Shown: positions 35,319 through 43,283 of the stretch, piece by piece
Numbering within the stretch: the stretch's first letter is position 1
Layout: each line of letters opens with the position of its first letter
Source: Kaistella montana
Lineage (GTDB): Bacteria; Bacteroidota; Bacteroidia; Flavobacteriales; Weeksellaceae
NCBI RefSeq assembly: GCF_024436175.1
Contig: NZ_JANFQP010000001.1
Span: 372,001 to 436,000 of the forward strand
DNA: 64,000 nucleotides
Reading direction: 5' to 3'
Position numbers and translations under genes: made by a program
Notes under the pieces: generated by a model
What the model was told of the DNA's origin: nothing
The model's database searches: none
What the model saw: the letters and a program-made list of their open reading frames with translations, nothing else

Positions 35319-35819
35319 ATGCAACAAAATATAGAAGAAAAAAATGATCTGGAAATAAGATCTTTAGACGCAATGTGCGTGAACGAAAGTCAACTTCAGC
35401 ATCGATGGTATCACAACTTGAAATATTTGGTTTTGGGAATTCTTTTCGGGTTTATTTTTATCAAAGCTGAAATCATCAGTTGGTTCCGGATTCAGGAGAT
35501 GTTCCGATTGCAATCTTTCCACATGTACGGAATCATCGGAAGTGCTATTTTGGTGGCTATGATTTCCATTTTTATCATTAAAAAATTCAACATCAAAACC
35601 ATTTATGGCGAAGAAATTATCTTTCATAAAAAAGAATTCAATAAAGGTCAAATCTATGGTGGCCTAATCTTCGGTTTGGGTTGGGCGATTACCGGAGCTT
35701 GTCCTGGTCCCTTATTTGCACAAATCGGAACCGGTGCTACAGTTGTGGCAGTTACCTTGATTAGCGCAATTGCAGGGACTTGGGTGTATGGATATTTTAG
35801 AGAAAAACTGCCTCACTAA
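35319..35819 (+). CDS. YeeE/YedE-family transporter, second half (DUF6691)
   Basis: A 166-aa membrane protein with four helices and the second-half hallmark 'GLGWAITGACPGPLFAQIG', again with a conserved Cys. The N-terminal 25 residues are acidic and cytoplasmic. It likely combines with the product of the preceding gene to form the complete channel. A terminator follows at 35877. Confidence 0.87.
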   Translation: MQQNIEEKNDLEIRSLDAMCVNESQLQHRWYHNLKYLVLGILFGFIFIKAEIISWFRIQEMFRLQSFHMYGIIGSAILVAMISIFIIKKFNIKTIYGEEIIFHKKEFNKGQIYGGLIFGLGWAITGACPGPLFAQIGTGATVVAVTLISAIAGTWVYGYFREKLPH

Positions 35820-35876
35820 ACCTTTTATTTTTTGATATTCTTAGAGAATAAGAACCACAGATTTATCAGTTAAAAC

Positions 35877-35909
35877 AAACACCGCTTTTGATGAAGAGAG
35901 GTGTTTTTT
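35877..35909 (+). terminator. Terminator after the YeeE pair
   Basis: AAACACC (35877-35883) pairs with GGTGTTT around a 16-nt loop and continues into six T residues. Confidence 0.7.
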
Positions 35910-35912
35910 GTA

Positions 35913-37451
35913 CTATTTATTTTTTTCTGTGACCAAGTATTCGGGATCTTCCAAAATATTAACTTCAATGATGGCTTCAGCATTTTTTAGCAAGGTGATG
36001 CAATCTGCGCTGAGGTGTTGCAGCCGAACAGTTTTCCCGGCTTGGTGATATCGATGGGTAATGGCATTCAGAGCTTCTATAGCAGACATATCGACCACGC
36101 GACTTTCCGCGAAATCGATGATGATTTCTTCTGGATCATTGGAGACATCAAATTTCTCTGCAAATCCGGTTACCGATCCGAAAAATAGGGGTCCATAAAT
36201 ATCGTAATGTTTCACTCCATTTTCATCGAGATACTTTCTGGCTCGAATTCTTTTTGCATTATCCCACGCGAAAACCAAGGCGGAAATAATCACTCCAATT
36301 AAAACGGCCAATGCAAGATTGTGAAGAAAAACGGTAATCAGCATCACCACAATCATCACGAAAATATCCGATTTGGGCATTCGTTTGAAAATTCTCAAAC
36401 TCGTCCATTCAAAGGTGCCCACTGCGACCATCATCATCACACCAGTGAGAGCAGCCAACGGTAATTTTCCGATAACAGGCGCTCCAACCAAGATGATGAT
36501 CAAAATCGTCAAAGCAGCTACAATTCCAGAAAGTCTTGCTCTGGAACCTGCGGAAAGATTCACCAAAGTCTGTGCAATCATCGGGCAACCGCCCATCCCA
36601 AAAAAGAAACCGTTCAGAATATTCGCACTGCCTTGCGCTACACATTCGCGGTTGGAATTTCCTTTGGTTCTCGTAATTTCATCTACCAAATTCAAGGTCA
36701 AAAGTCCTTCCGTTAATCCCACTGCTGCCATAATCAGCGCATAAGGAAAAATAATTTGCAACGACTCGAAATTGAAAGGAATATTCGGAACATGAAAAGG
36801 AGGGAGTGTACCACTGATTGAAGCAATATCTTCAACCTGTTTAGTATCGATATTGAAAATCATCACAATGGCAAAAACCACCGCAATAGCGATGAGTGAA
36901 GCGGGTATTTTCTTGGTAATTTTCGGAAAAAGCAACATAATGGAAATCGTCAGCGCTACCAAACCCGCCATGATCAGAAGCGGAGTTCCGCTAAGCCATT
37001 CAATCTTTCCGTTGACCGTCACCTTAAATTGCTCCAGTTGCGACATGAAGATAACGATAGCCAAACCATTGACAAAGCCATACATCACCGGTTGCGGGAC
37101 AAGTCGAATAAACTTCCCCAATTTGAAAATTCCAACGATAATCTGTAAAACTCCGGCCAATGCTATCGCTCCAAAAACGTATTCCAACCCGTGAGATTTC
37201 ATCAAAGCAATCAGCACGATTACCGTAGCGCCGGCTCCTCCCGAAATCAATCCCGATCTTCCACCGAAAATCGCGGTCACCAATCCCATGATAAATGCGC
37301 CATACAACCCTACCAAAGGCGGAAATCCTGCTAAAATAGCAAAAGAAAGCGACTCGGGAATCATTGTCATTGCAACGGTGAGTCCGGCAAGAATCTCTGT
37401 GCGGTAATTCACCTTCTGGGAAAAATCGAATAGCTTGAAAACACTGTCCAT
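35913..37451 (-). CDS. SulP-family anion transporter with STAS domain
   Basis: A 512-aa transporter with ten or more helices from about residue 20 to 400 ('LAGLTVAMTMIPESLSFAILAGFPPLVGLYG') and a C-terminal STAS domain at about 410-505 ('IIDFAESRVVDMSAIEALN'). SulP proteins import sulfate, bicarbonate or dicarboxylates. Its placement tail to tail with the YeeE genes suggests a sulfur role, but bicarbonate is equally possible. Confidence 0.9.
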   Translation of the reverse strand: MDSVFKLFDFSQKVNYRTEILAGLTVAMTMIPESLSFAILAGFPPLVGLYGAFIMGLVTAIFGGRSGLISGGAGATVIVLIALMKSHGLEYVFGAIALAGVLQIIVGIFKLGKFIRLVPQPVMYGFVNGLAIVIFMSQLEQFKVTVNGKIEWLSGTPLLIMAGLVALTISIMLLFPKITKKIPASLIAIAVVFAIVMIFNIDTKQVEDIASISGTLPPFHVPNIPFNFESLQIIFPYALIMAAVGLTEGLLTLNLVDEITRTKGNSNRECVAQGSANILNGFFFGMGGCPMIAQTLVNLSAGSRARLSGIVAALTILIIILVGAPVIGKLPLAALTGVMMMVAVGTFEWTSLRIFKRMPKSDIFVMIVVMLITVFLHNLALAVLIGVIISALVFAWDNAKRIRARKYLDENGVKHYDIYGPLFFGSVTGFAEKFDVSNDPEEIIIDFAESRVVDMSAIEALNAITHRYHQAGKTVRLQHLSADCITLLKNAEAIIEVNILEDPEYLVTEKNK

Positions 37452-37634
37452 ACTTTAATTTATCCTGCAAAAGTACTCGTTTGATTAGGAAAAGACAAGC
37501 ATCACTTCCAATCTTCCCAATGCATCTCCTTAATTCACTCCCATATTAGTGTTATGGAAATACCTTCTTTACTTAAGGTTAAATCCCAGCATAATACAAT
37601 AAAAATTAATTTTATATAAATAGTTTAAGAATAG

Positions 37635-37722
37635 TTTATATAGACTTACTATGGACTTTATATGGACCTACTATGGATAATCATTGGAGATAACCCTTAT
37701 TTACCCTTTATTTATCCCTTAC
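37635..37722. repeat. Degenerate 11-bp tandem repeat tract, eight units
   Basis: Units can be laid out without gaps: TTTATATAGAC, TTACTATGGAC, TTTATATGGAC, CTACTATGGAT, AATCATTGGAG, ATAACCCTTAT, TTACCCTTTAT, TTATCCCTTAC. The first five share (T)ATGGA and the last three share ACCCTTAT. The period is close to one helical turn. Confidence 0.65.
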
Positions 37723-37741
37723 TAAAGTAGTGATTGACCCG

Positions 37742-37793
37742 TCCTGAAATAACTATACAGGTCAATGAATAAATCCTAATATAACTATGCAAG
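37742..37793. repeat. Two IS-end-like copies of TCCTRAWATAACTATRC
   Basis: TCCTGAAATAACTATAC at 37742 and TCCTAATATAACTATGC at 37774 are 32 bases apart in direct orientation. A third copy, TCCTAAAATAACTATAC, is at 52836. They resemble terminal sequences left by an insertion sequence. Confidence 0.5.
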
Positions 37794-37927
37794 ATAAAAT
37801 TGACTCGCCTTTTAAAAGTGGTTTCAATAGATTAGTGTGTGAGATCTGTACAAGAAAAGAGAGGTTTATTAAGTATTGAGAAGAAGATTTCTTCTTTGTT
37901 TGTAAAAAATATGGAATGTTTTTAGTC

Positions 37928-37956
37928 AAAAAAAGCAGCAAAAAAAACGCTGCCTT
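37928..37956 (-). terminator. Terminator after the MliC-like gene
   Basis: On the minus strand GCAGC and GCTGC pair around a T-rich loop and are followed by seven T residues. Confidence 0.65.
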
Positions 37957-37984
37957 TTAACTAAAATTTAAAGAATAATGAAGA

Positions 37985-38442
37985 TTATTTCAGTTTTCCT
38001 TCGATTAAATCTTTGTCGCCTTTTCCTAAAATGAATTCGCCTTGTGTTCCCAGAAGAAATTGCCGTTGATATCTTGGTACTTAGCACCGCTTGCGCTTAA
38101 AGTAGTTTTCATGTCGTAAGTTTTTCCGGTGGTTTCATTTTTTACGGCAGCTGTTCCTTTTTCAGCATCAAAAATTACACTGAATTCGGTTTTTTTGTCG
38201 TTGCTGATATATTGGTACACTTCTCCTGTGGTGGATTTGGTAGTAACGGTTTTATCAGCGGTGGTTACTTTTTCTGTTTGTGCTACTGCGGTAGCAGAGT
38301 CGATTGGGGTTATCGTAGTAGTTGTAGTAGTTTCCGGGTTGGTTATTTCTGTGTTTTGGGTAGTGATGGTTCCGGTTTCTTGTTTTTTCTCACAAGATGT
38401 TGCAATCAGCGCGAGAAATGCTGCAAATACTAATTTTTTCAT
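37985..38442 (-). pseudogene. MliC-like lipoprotein, frameshifted near its C-terminus
   Basis: The frame from ATG 38442 gives 138 aa. It has a lipoprotein signal (MKKLVFAAFLALIATSC), a Thr-rich linker (residues 20-70) and an MliC-type domain ('TEFSVIFDAEKGTAAVKN...ASGAKYQDINGNFFWEH'), the fold of lysozyme inhibitors. It then ends abruptly as KANSF at 38026. In the next frame the sequence continues QGEFILGKGDKDLIEGKLK to a stop at 37985, the expected ending of the domain (normally FFW.xxGE..L). Loss of one base near 38044 explains this. The protein may be partly functional, or the indel a sequence error. Confidence 0.75.
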
Positions 38443-38851
38443 TGTTTATATTTTTTTTCCTGTTCATTACAAAATGCGTTCCATTTTTGGTTTTAATTAG
38501 GGAGAGTTGGAAAAACGGTATATAGAATTATTTCATACGAAATGAATTAAAAAGAATCCAGTGAATGGTGTAAAAATGTTACCAAGACCTTTGCATCAGA
38601 ATTTCATTAACTTTTTTGGAAGTAAAAATTAATATTAAAGTAAAACTGTTTCAAGGAATTGAGAAATTTAACGAAAGGAAAGGAGGTATTTGTTTATGAA
38701 TTAAACCATTGGAATTCATTGGTTTATTGCTTGGTGAATCTTTTTTTTCTTAGAAGTAAGTGGAGGTTAAATGGAAAGATATATGATTTTTGGAAGACGT
38801 TTTTCAGGATAATAAATCCCCTCATTTATTTTATCTTCTCAATTATTTCCT
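38443..38851. other. Gene-free spacer upstream of dnaX
   Basis: About 400 AT-rich bases. The only ORF of size (84 codons from 38659) overlaps the start of dnaX in another frame and is not protein-like in its first half. A strong AAGGAGGT string at 38680 precedes only an ATG-AAT-TAA mini-frame. Nothing else recognised. Confidence 0.5.
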
Positions 38852-38859
38852 TATTTTTG
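38852..38859 (+). promoter_or_regulatory. Promoter box immediately before dnaX
   Basis: A perfect TAnnTTTG box (TATTTTTG) ends four bases before the dnaX ATG. No TTG is found at the proper upstream distance. If it is used, the transcript would be leaderless or nearly so. Confidence 0.35.
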
Positions 38860-38863
38860 ACCA

Positions 38864-39949
38864 ATGGAAAATTTCGTGGTTTCTGCAAGAAAATACCGTC
38901 CCCAAGAGTTTGATACTGTTGTGGGACAATCTCATATTACAGATACTTTGGAACACGCCATAGAAGAAAACCAGTTGGCTCAGGCGTTGTTGTTTTGCGG
39001 ACCGAGAGGAGTAGGGAAAACTACCTGCGCTAGAATTCTTGCAAGAAAAATCAACGAAAAAGACGGTTCCACCTCTGAGGATGGCTTTGCTTATAATATT
39101 TTCGAACTCGATGCGGCTTCGAATAACTCGGTGGAAGATATTCGCGAATTGACCGACCAAGTACGTTTTGCTCCGCAAGTAGGAAAGTATAAAATCTATA
39201 TTATTGATGAGGTTCATATGCTTTCTGCAGCAGCTTTCAATGCGTTTTTGAAAACCTTGGAAGAACCGCCAGCTCACGCAATTTTCATCCTTGCTACCAC
39301 TGAAAAGCATAAAATTATTCCTACGATTTTGTCTCGATGTCAGATTTATGATTTCAAAAGAATCACCATTGAAGACATCCAGAATCATCTGAAAAATATC
39401 GCCGAAAAAGAAGGAATCGCTTACGAAGATGATGCACTCTACCTGATTGCTCAAAAAGCGGATGGTGCACTTCGGGATGCGCTTTCGATTTTCGATCGAC
39501 TTTCGACCTTTACTCAGAAAAATATTACTTTGGTTAAAGCTGCCGAAGTTTTGAATATTCTAGATTACGACCAGTATCTCAATATCGTTGATATCGCACA
39601 TGAAAACAGAATTTCTGATGTTTTGTTTGCCTTTAACGAGATTGTAAAAAAAGGTTTTGATCCACATATTTTCATTGCCGGATTGGGAAATCATTTCAGA
39701 GATTTAATGATGGCGCAGAATCCTGTTACTTTAAGTTTAATTGAAGTAGGGGAAAAAACAAAAGCCAAATTTGCTGAGCAAAGCAAAAAATGGAACGCCC
39801 AGCAACTCATTGATGCGATTGAAATCTGTAATCACGCAGATATTAATTATAAAAACTCCAAGAATCCGAGGCTTACTGTAGAAATTGCTTTGATGCAACT
39901 TTCATCCATCACCGCCAACGGCTCCGAAGTAAAAAAAAAAAGTATCTGA
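38864..39949 (+). CDS. dnaX: DNA polymerase III gamma-type DnaX (zero-frame product)
   Basis: The zero frame encodes 361 aa: the AAA+ clamp-loader ATPase with CGPRGVGKTT (Walker A), 'IYIIDEVHMLSAAAFNAFLKTLEEPP' (Walker B and sensor) and 'LSRCQIYDFKRI' (SRC motif), plus the lid and the oligomerisation domain. The zinc-binding Cys cluster of E. coli DnaX is missing, the loop between Walker A and B being short. It stops at TGA 39947 just after an 11-A run (39931-39941). The result resembles the gamma form; the tau domains follow in the -1 frame. Confidence 0.93.
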   Translation: MENFVVSARKYRPQEFDTVVGQSHITDTLEHAIEENQLAQALLFCGPRGVGKTTCARILARKINEKDGSTSEDGFAYNIFELDAASNNSVEDIRELTDQVRFAPQVGKYKIYIIDEVHMLSAAAFNAFLKTLEEPPAHAIFILATTEKHKIIPTILSRCQIYDFKRITIEDIQNHLKNIAEKEGIAYEDDALYLIAQKADGALRDALSIFDRLSTFTQKNITLVKAAEVLNILDYDQYLNIVDIAHENRISDVLFAFNEIVKKGFDPHIFIAGLGNHFRDLMMAQNPVTLSLIEVGEKTKAKFAEQSKKWNAQQLIDAIEICNHADINYKNSKNPRLTVEIALMQLSSITANGSEVKKKSI

Positions 39950-40539
39950 TATTAGCACCGCTTCTTAAAACAGAATCTGTAGCTAAACCCCTTCCCAAAA
40001 CCTCTAATATAAGGGTTTCAGAAGAGTTTCCGAAGGAGGAACCCCAAAAAATCCAAAAAACGGCAGAGCCGATTGCCCAAAAAAGTATTCAGCCAAAGTA
40101 CAGTATTCTTGCAGCCTTAAACCCCTCCAAAAAGGAAGAAGAGCAAGAGAAAACTACCACGAAAGAGGACTTGCCGAGCAATCATTTTACTGAAACCGAT
40201 TTGAACATCGAATGGAATAATTTTTTGGGTGAAATGCAAACCAAGGACATTATTGTATTTAACGCAATCAGTTCCTTTAAACTTCGGAAAAAAGATGAAA
40301 ATACGGTTGAAATCACCTATCCATCGGAATCTGCAAAAAGCGAATTCGAGAAAGTGAGAGGAGATTTTTTCAATCATTTTATGCATAAAGTTAGTCATTT
40401 CAACATCGTAGTGGAGTATAAAAATGATGTAACTCTGAAGAAAGAAATCGTCACCAAACGAAAGATTTTTGATAAATTTGCCGAAATAAATCCTATTTTA
40501 AAGGATTTAGATGATATATTTAAGTTTGATCTCAATTAA
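39931..40539 (+). CDS. dnaX: DnaX tau extension in the -1 frame
   Basis: From the A-run, the -1 frame reads KKKKYLILAPLLKTE, a Pro/Lys/Glu-rich linker, and from about 40171 a folded C-terminal domain ('IEWNNFLGEMQTKD...FDKFAEINPILKDLDDIFKFDLN'). This matches the end of flavobacterial DnaX. No start codon or spacing suggests a separate gene; the TTG at 40171 is mid-domain. One extra A (12), or removal of two (9), fuses it to the zero frame and gives a tau of about 558 aa. Tau normally holds the replisome together. Slippage, frameshifting or a homopolymer error are all possible. Confidence 0.85.
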   Translation, partial: KKKKYLILAPLLKTESVAKPLPKTSNIRVSEEFPKEEPQKIQKTAEPIAQKSIQPKYSILAALNPSKKEEEQEKTTTKEDLPSNHFTETDLNIEWNNFLGEMQTKDIIVFNAISSFKLRKKDENTVEITYPSESAKSEFEKVRGDFFNHFMHKVSHFNIVVEYKNDVTLKKEIVTKRKIFDKFAEINPILKDLDDIFKFDLN

Positions 40540-40581
40540 AATTACCAATTAGCCAATGAAATTTTGGCTTCCCATGTTATA

Positions 40582-41649
40582 ATGAATTTAAAAGATATAG
40601 AAAACAAATGGGTGAAGGATTTTCCAAGCCCGTTGATTATTGCTGGTCCGTGTAGTGCAGAAAGTGAATCTCAAATGCTGGAAACCGCAAGAAGAATTAA
40701 AGAAACCCATGCCGAAGTGCCTATTTTCCGTGCAGGAATCTGGAAACCAAGAACTAAACCCAATGGTTTTGAAGGAGTAGGAGTAATCGGTCTCAATTGG
40801 TTGAAGAAAGTAAAATCAGAATACGGTTTCAAAACCGCTACCGAAGTTGCTAATGCACATCACGTTGCTGCTGCATTGGAAGTGGATGTTGATATCTTAT
40901 GGATCGGAGCGCGTTCTACTGTGAACCCATTTACCGTTCAGGAAATTGCAGAAGCATTGAAAGGAACCGACAAACCGGTTTTTGTGAAGAATCCTGTGAA
41001 TCCTGATTTGGCTTTGTGGATCGGCGCTTTGGAAAGACTTTTAGGACAAGATGTGAAAAATTTAGGGGTTATTCACCGCGGTTTTTCTACTTACCAGAAA
41101 ACAAAATATAGAAATATTCCGAACTGGCAAATTGCTTTAGATTTCAAGAACCAATATCCGAATATCCCGATGTTGGTAGATCCGTCGCATATTTGTGGAA
41201 ACAGAACCGGTTTAGCAGGCATTGCTCAGGAAGCCTTTAATGTCGGTTACCAAGGAATGATTATCGAAACCCATTGCACACCTGATGAAGCTTGGAGTGA
41301 CGCTTCACAGCAAATTACGCCTGAGGTTTTGGCAGATTTAATTAATAATTTACAGATTAGAAATTCCGATATTTCCGCTTTTGATGACGAAATGGGAAGA
41401 CACCGTACTCTAATTTCGGATCTTGATTTTAATTTAATTGAACTTTTGTCTCAAAGGATGAAAATTTCTGAGAAAATCGGAACTTTAAAGAAAGAAAACA
41501 ACATCGCGATCTTCCAGCCGGAAAGATGGAAAGTGATCACTGAATACGCAAGCCAAAAAGCGGACGAAACAGGAATGTCTCAGGAGTTTATCGAGAAAGT
41601 TTTCAAAGCTATTCACGAAGAATCGATTGATATTCAGAATAATATTTAA
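40582..41649 (+). CDS. Bifunctional DAHP synthase / chorismate mutase
   Basis: A 355-aa shikimate-pathway enzyme. Residues 1-255 are a type I-beta DAHP synthase ('PLIIAGPCSAESESQML', 'FRAGIWKPRTKPNGFEG', 'MLVDPSHICGNR'), and about 270-355 form an AroQ chorismate mutase helix bundle ('LIELLSQRMKISEKIGTLKKENN'). The order, mutase at the C-terminus, matches Porphyromonas rather than Bacillus. The mutase domain typically serves as a feedback sensor for prephenate or chorismate. A TTG at 40564 opens the frame but the ATG at 40582 is preferred. Confidence 0.93.
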   Translation: MNLKDIENKWVKDFPSPLIIAGPCSAESESQMLETARRIKETHAEVPIFRAGIWKPRTKPNGFEGVGVIGLNWLKKVKSEYGFKTATEVANAHHVAAALEVDVDILWIGARSTVNPFTVQEIAEALKGTDKPVFVKNPVNPDLALWIGALERLLGQDVKNLGVIHRGFSTYQKTKYRNIPNWQIALDFKNQYPNIPMLVDPSHICGNRTGLAGIAQEAFNVGYQGMIIETHCTPDEAWSDASQQITPEVLADLINNLQIRNSDISAFDDEMGRHRTLISDLDFNLIELLSQRMKISEKIGTLKKENNIAIFQPERWKVITEYASQKADETGMSQEFIEKVFKAIHEESIDIQNNI

Positions 41650-41673
41650 GATGGCGGCCATAAATTCTTTTTA

Positions 41674-42600
41674 ATGAAAGGGCTCATCACCAAATCTACC
41701 GGTAGTTGGTACCAGGTTTTGGAACAAGAAACCGGACGGTTTTTTGAAGCGAGAATTCGGGGTAAGTTTAAACTTATTAAAACCAGGTTGACCAATCCTT
41801 TGGCGGTAGGCGATCGGGTAGAATTTTCTTTGGAGCAGGACGATGTTGCATGGATTACCAAGATTGAACCCAGAAAAAATTACCTGATCCGAAAATCGGT
41901 GAACCTCTCGAAAGAAGCACATATCATTGCGTCAAATATCGATGTGGCCTGTTTTATTTTTACCGTGAAACATCCGGAAACATCGTTGGGTTTCCTCGAT
42001 CGCTTTTTGGCTTGTTGCGAAGCTTATAACATCACGCCACTCATTTTGTTCAATAAAATGGATATGTTGAATGATGATGAGAAAGATTTTGTGGCAAGTT
42101 TCCGGGCTTTGTATGAGCATATCGGTTATGAAACTATGGAGATTTCTTCCTATTCAAAAATGAATCTAGAAGTTCTCACAGAAACCATAAAAGATAAAGT
42201 TTCGGTGTTTTTCGGTCACTCGGGAAGTGGAAAATCTACTTTGGTTAATGCGATGCAACCGGATTTAAATATCAAAACTTCAGAGATTTCAGTATCTCAA
42301 CTGAAAGGGAAACATACCACTACTTTTGCGCAAATGCATTTTTGGGATTTCGGCGGCAGTGTAATCGATACGCCAGGGGTCCGGGAATTTGCGATGATTG
42401 ATGTGCAAAAAGAAGAAATTCAACATTATTTTCCGGAAATCTTTAGGATCGGAAGAGACTGTAAATTCCACAATTGCATGCATTTGAACGAACCCAAATG
42501 TGCAGTTTTGGCCAACATAGAAACCGGAGAAATTGAGGAAACTCGCTATCTCACCTATTTGAAACTCATGGAAGAAGCAGAGGAAAACTCTGCTTTATAA
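41674..42600 (+). CDS. rsgA: Ribosome small subunit-dependent GTPase A
   Basis: A 308-aa circularly permuted GTPase for 30S maturation. An OB-fold leads (residues 1-65), then G4 (FNKMDM), G1 (GHSGSGKST) and G3 (DTPG), the permuted order that defines the family. A zinc-binding tail follows ('DCKFHNCMHLNEPKC'). It lies 24 bases after the DAHP synthase gene. Confidence 0.95.
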   Translation: MKGLITKSTGSWYQVLEQETGRFFEARIRGKFKLIKTRLTNPLAVGDRVEFSLEQDDVAWITKIEPRKNYLIRKSVNLSKEAHIIASNIDVACFIFTVKHPETSLGFLDRFLACCEAYNITPLILFNKMDMLNDDEKDFVASFRALYEHIGYETMEISSYSKMNLEVLTETIKDKVSVFFGHSGSGKSTLVNAMQPDLNIKTSEISVSQLKGKHTTTFAQMHFWDFGGSVIDTPGVREFAMIDVQKEEIQHYFPEIFRIGRDCKFHNCMHLNEPKCAVLANIETGEIEETRYLTYLKLMEEAEENSAL

Positions 42601-42602
42601 CA

Positions 42603-42728
42603 ATAAAAAAACCCAGCCGAAGCTGGGTAAAAACTAATAACCATGAAAACTCAAATTAAACATGAGAATCGAAAAATAATTTACAATTTCCGTGCCAAAT
42701 AAATTTGGCTACTCGTCATGAGAATTTT
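42603..42728 (-). ncRNA. Candidate small RNA divergent from ndk
   Basis: On the minus strand a perfect TAnnTTTG box (TATATTTG, 42741-42734) is followed by about 125 nt with no meaningful ORF. These contain a hairpin GCCAAAT-TT-ATTTGGC (42709-42694) and end in an ideal intrinsic terminator, ACCCAGC-TTCG-GCTGGGT (42628-42611), plus a T run (42611-42605). The UUCG tetraloop makes the terminator very stable. No minus-strand gene lies upstream to need it, since rsgA and ndk are both on +. No Rfam class was recognised. No TTG is seen at the -33 spacing. Confidence 0.55.
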
Positions 42729-42755
42729 CGGTGCAAATATAAGAAGTTTTTTTTG

Positions 42756-42763
42756 TACTTTTG
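42756..42763 (+). promoter_or_regulatory. ndk promoter box
   Basis: A perfect TAnnTTTG box (TACTTTTG) lies 21 bases before the ndk ATG. It is 14 bases from the opposing small-RNA box, so the two promoters overlap and could compete. Confidence 0.6.
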
Positions 42764-42784
42764 CGCCACATTAAAACAAGATTT

Positions 42785-43204
42785 ATGTCAGGTAAAATTA
42801 CATTCACGATGATCAAGCCAGATGCAGTTGCAGATGGTCACATTGGAGCTATTTTAGGAAAAATTGCAGAAGGAGGTTTCAAAATCAAAGCATTGAAATT
42901 AACTCAACTTACGGTTGCAGATGCTCAAAAATTCTACGCAGTACACGCTGAAAGACCTTTCTATGGTGAGTTGGTAGAATTCATGTCTTCCGGACCAATT
43001 GTAGCAGCAGTTTTGGAAAAAGACAATGCTGTTGAAGATTTCCGTACGCTAATTGGTGCAACCAACCCAGCTGAAGCAGCAGAAGGAACCATCAGAAAAA
43101 TGTTTGCGAGAAGCATCGGCGAAAATGCAGTTCACGGATCAGATTCTGATGAAAATGCATTGATCGAAGCGCAATTTCACTTTTCAGGAAGAGAGATTTT
43201 CTAA
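42785..43204 (+). CDS. ndk: Nucleoside diphosphate kinase
   Basis: A 139-aa kinase that balances NTP pools by ping-pong phosphotransfer. The phospho-His is H117 in ENAVHGSDS; '[17 protein letters not shown]' and '[18 protein letters not shown]' are standard. The open frame extends eight codons upstream through the promoter box, so the ATG at 42785 ([13 protein letters not shown]) is the start. Confidence 0.97.
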   Translation: MSGKITFTMIKPDAVADGHIGAILGKIAEGGFKIKALKLTQLTVADAQKFYAVHAERPFYGELVEFMSSGPIVAAVLEKDNAVEDFRTLIGATNPAEAAEGTIRKMFARSIGENAVHGSDSDENALIEAQFHFSGREIF

Positions 43205-43226
43205 TTAAGAATTCATCTTATTATTA

Positions 43227-43258
43227 TAAAAGTCCGGAAATTTTTTCCGGACTTTTTT
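43227..43258 (+). terminator. ndk terminator
   Basis: AAAAGTCCGGAAA pairs with TTTCCGGACTTTT around a T-rich loop and is followed by more T residues; it may also act on the reverse strand. Confidence 0.85.
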
Positions 43259-43283
43259 ATTTATATTTGATAAAATTTACAAG

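Larger units (their letters stand above)
37452..37927. other. Gene-free region with phased repeats and IS-end-like fragments
   Basis: About 475 bases without a gene. It holds the 11-bp phased tract (37635-37722) and two IS-end-like strings (37742 and 37774), described separately. No transposase fragment was recognised in any frame. Confidence 0.6.

Noticed and set aside
38680-38704. Strong AAGGAGGT string followed by ATG
   Set aside because: The frame is ATG-AAT-TAA, only two codons, and this genome does not use Shine-Dalgarno sequences, so the match is probably chance.
38659-38913. 84-codon ORF upstream of and overlapping dnaX
   Set aside because: It overlaps the start of dnaX in another frame, its sequence is dominated by Phe, Ile and Leu from AT-rich DNA, and nothing in it matches a family.
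38843-39454. Reverse ORF of 203 codons opposite dnaX
   Set aside because: Lies across the dnaX ATPase domain and has no recognisable motif or plausible start context.
42643-42702. Nineteen-codon + strand ORF between rsgA and ndk
   Set aside because: Short and lysine-rich. The interval is better explained by a minus-strand small RNA with its own promoter and terminator.
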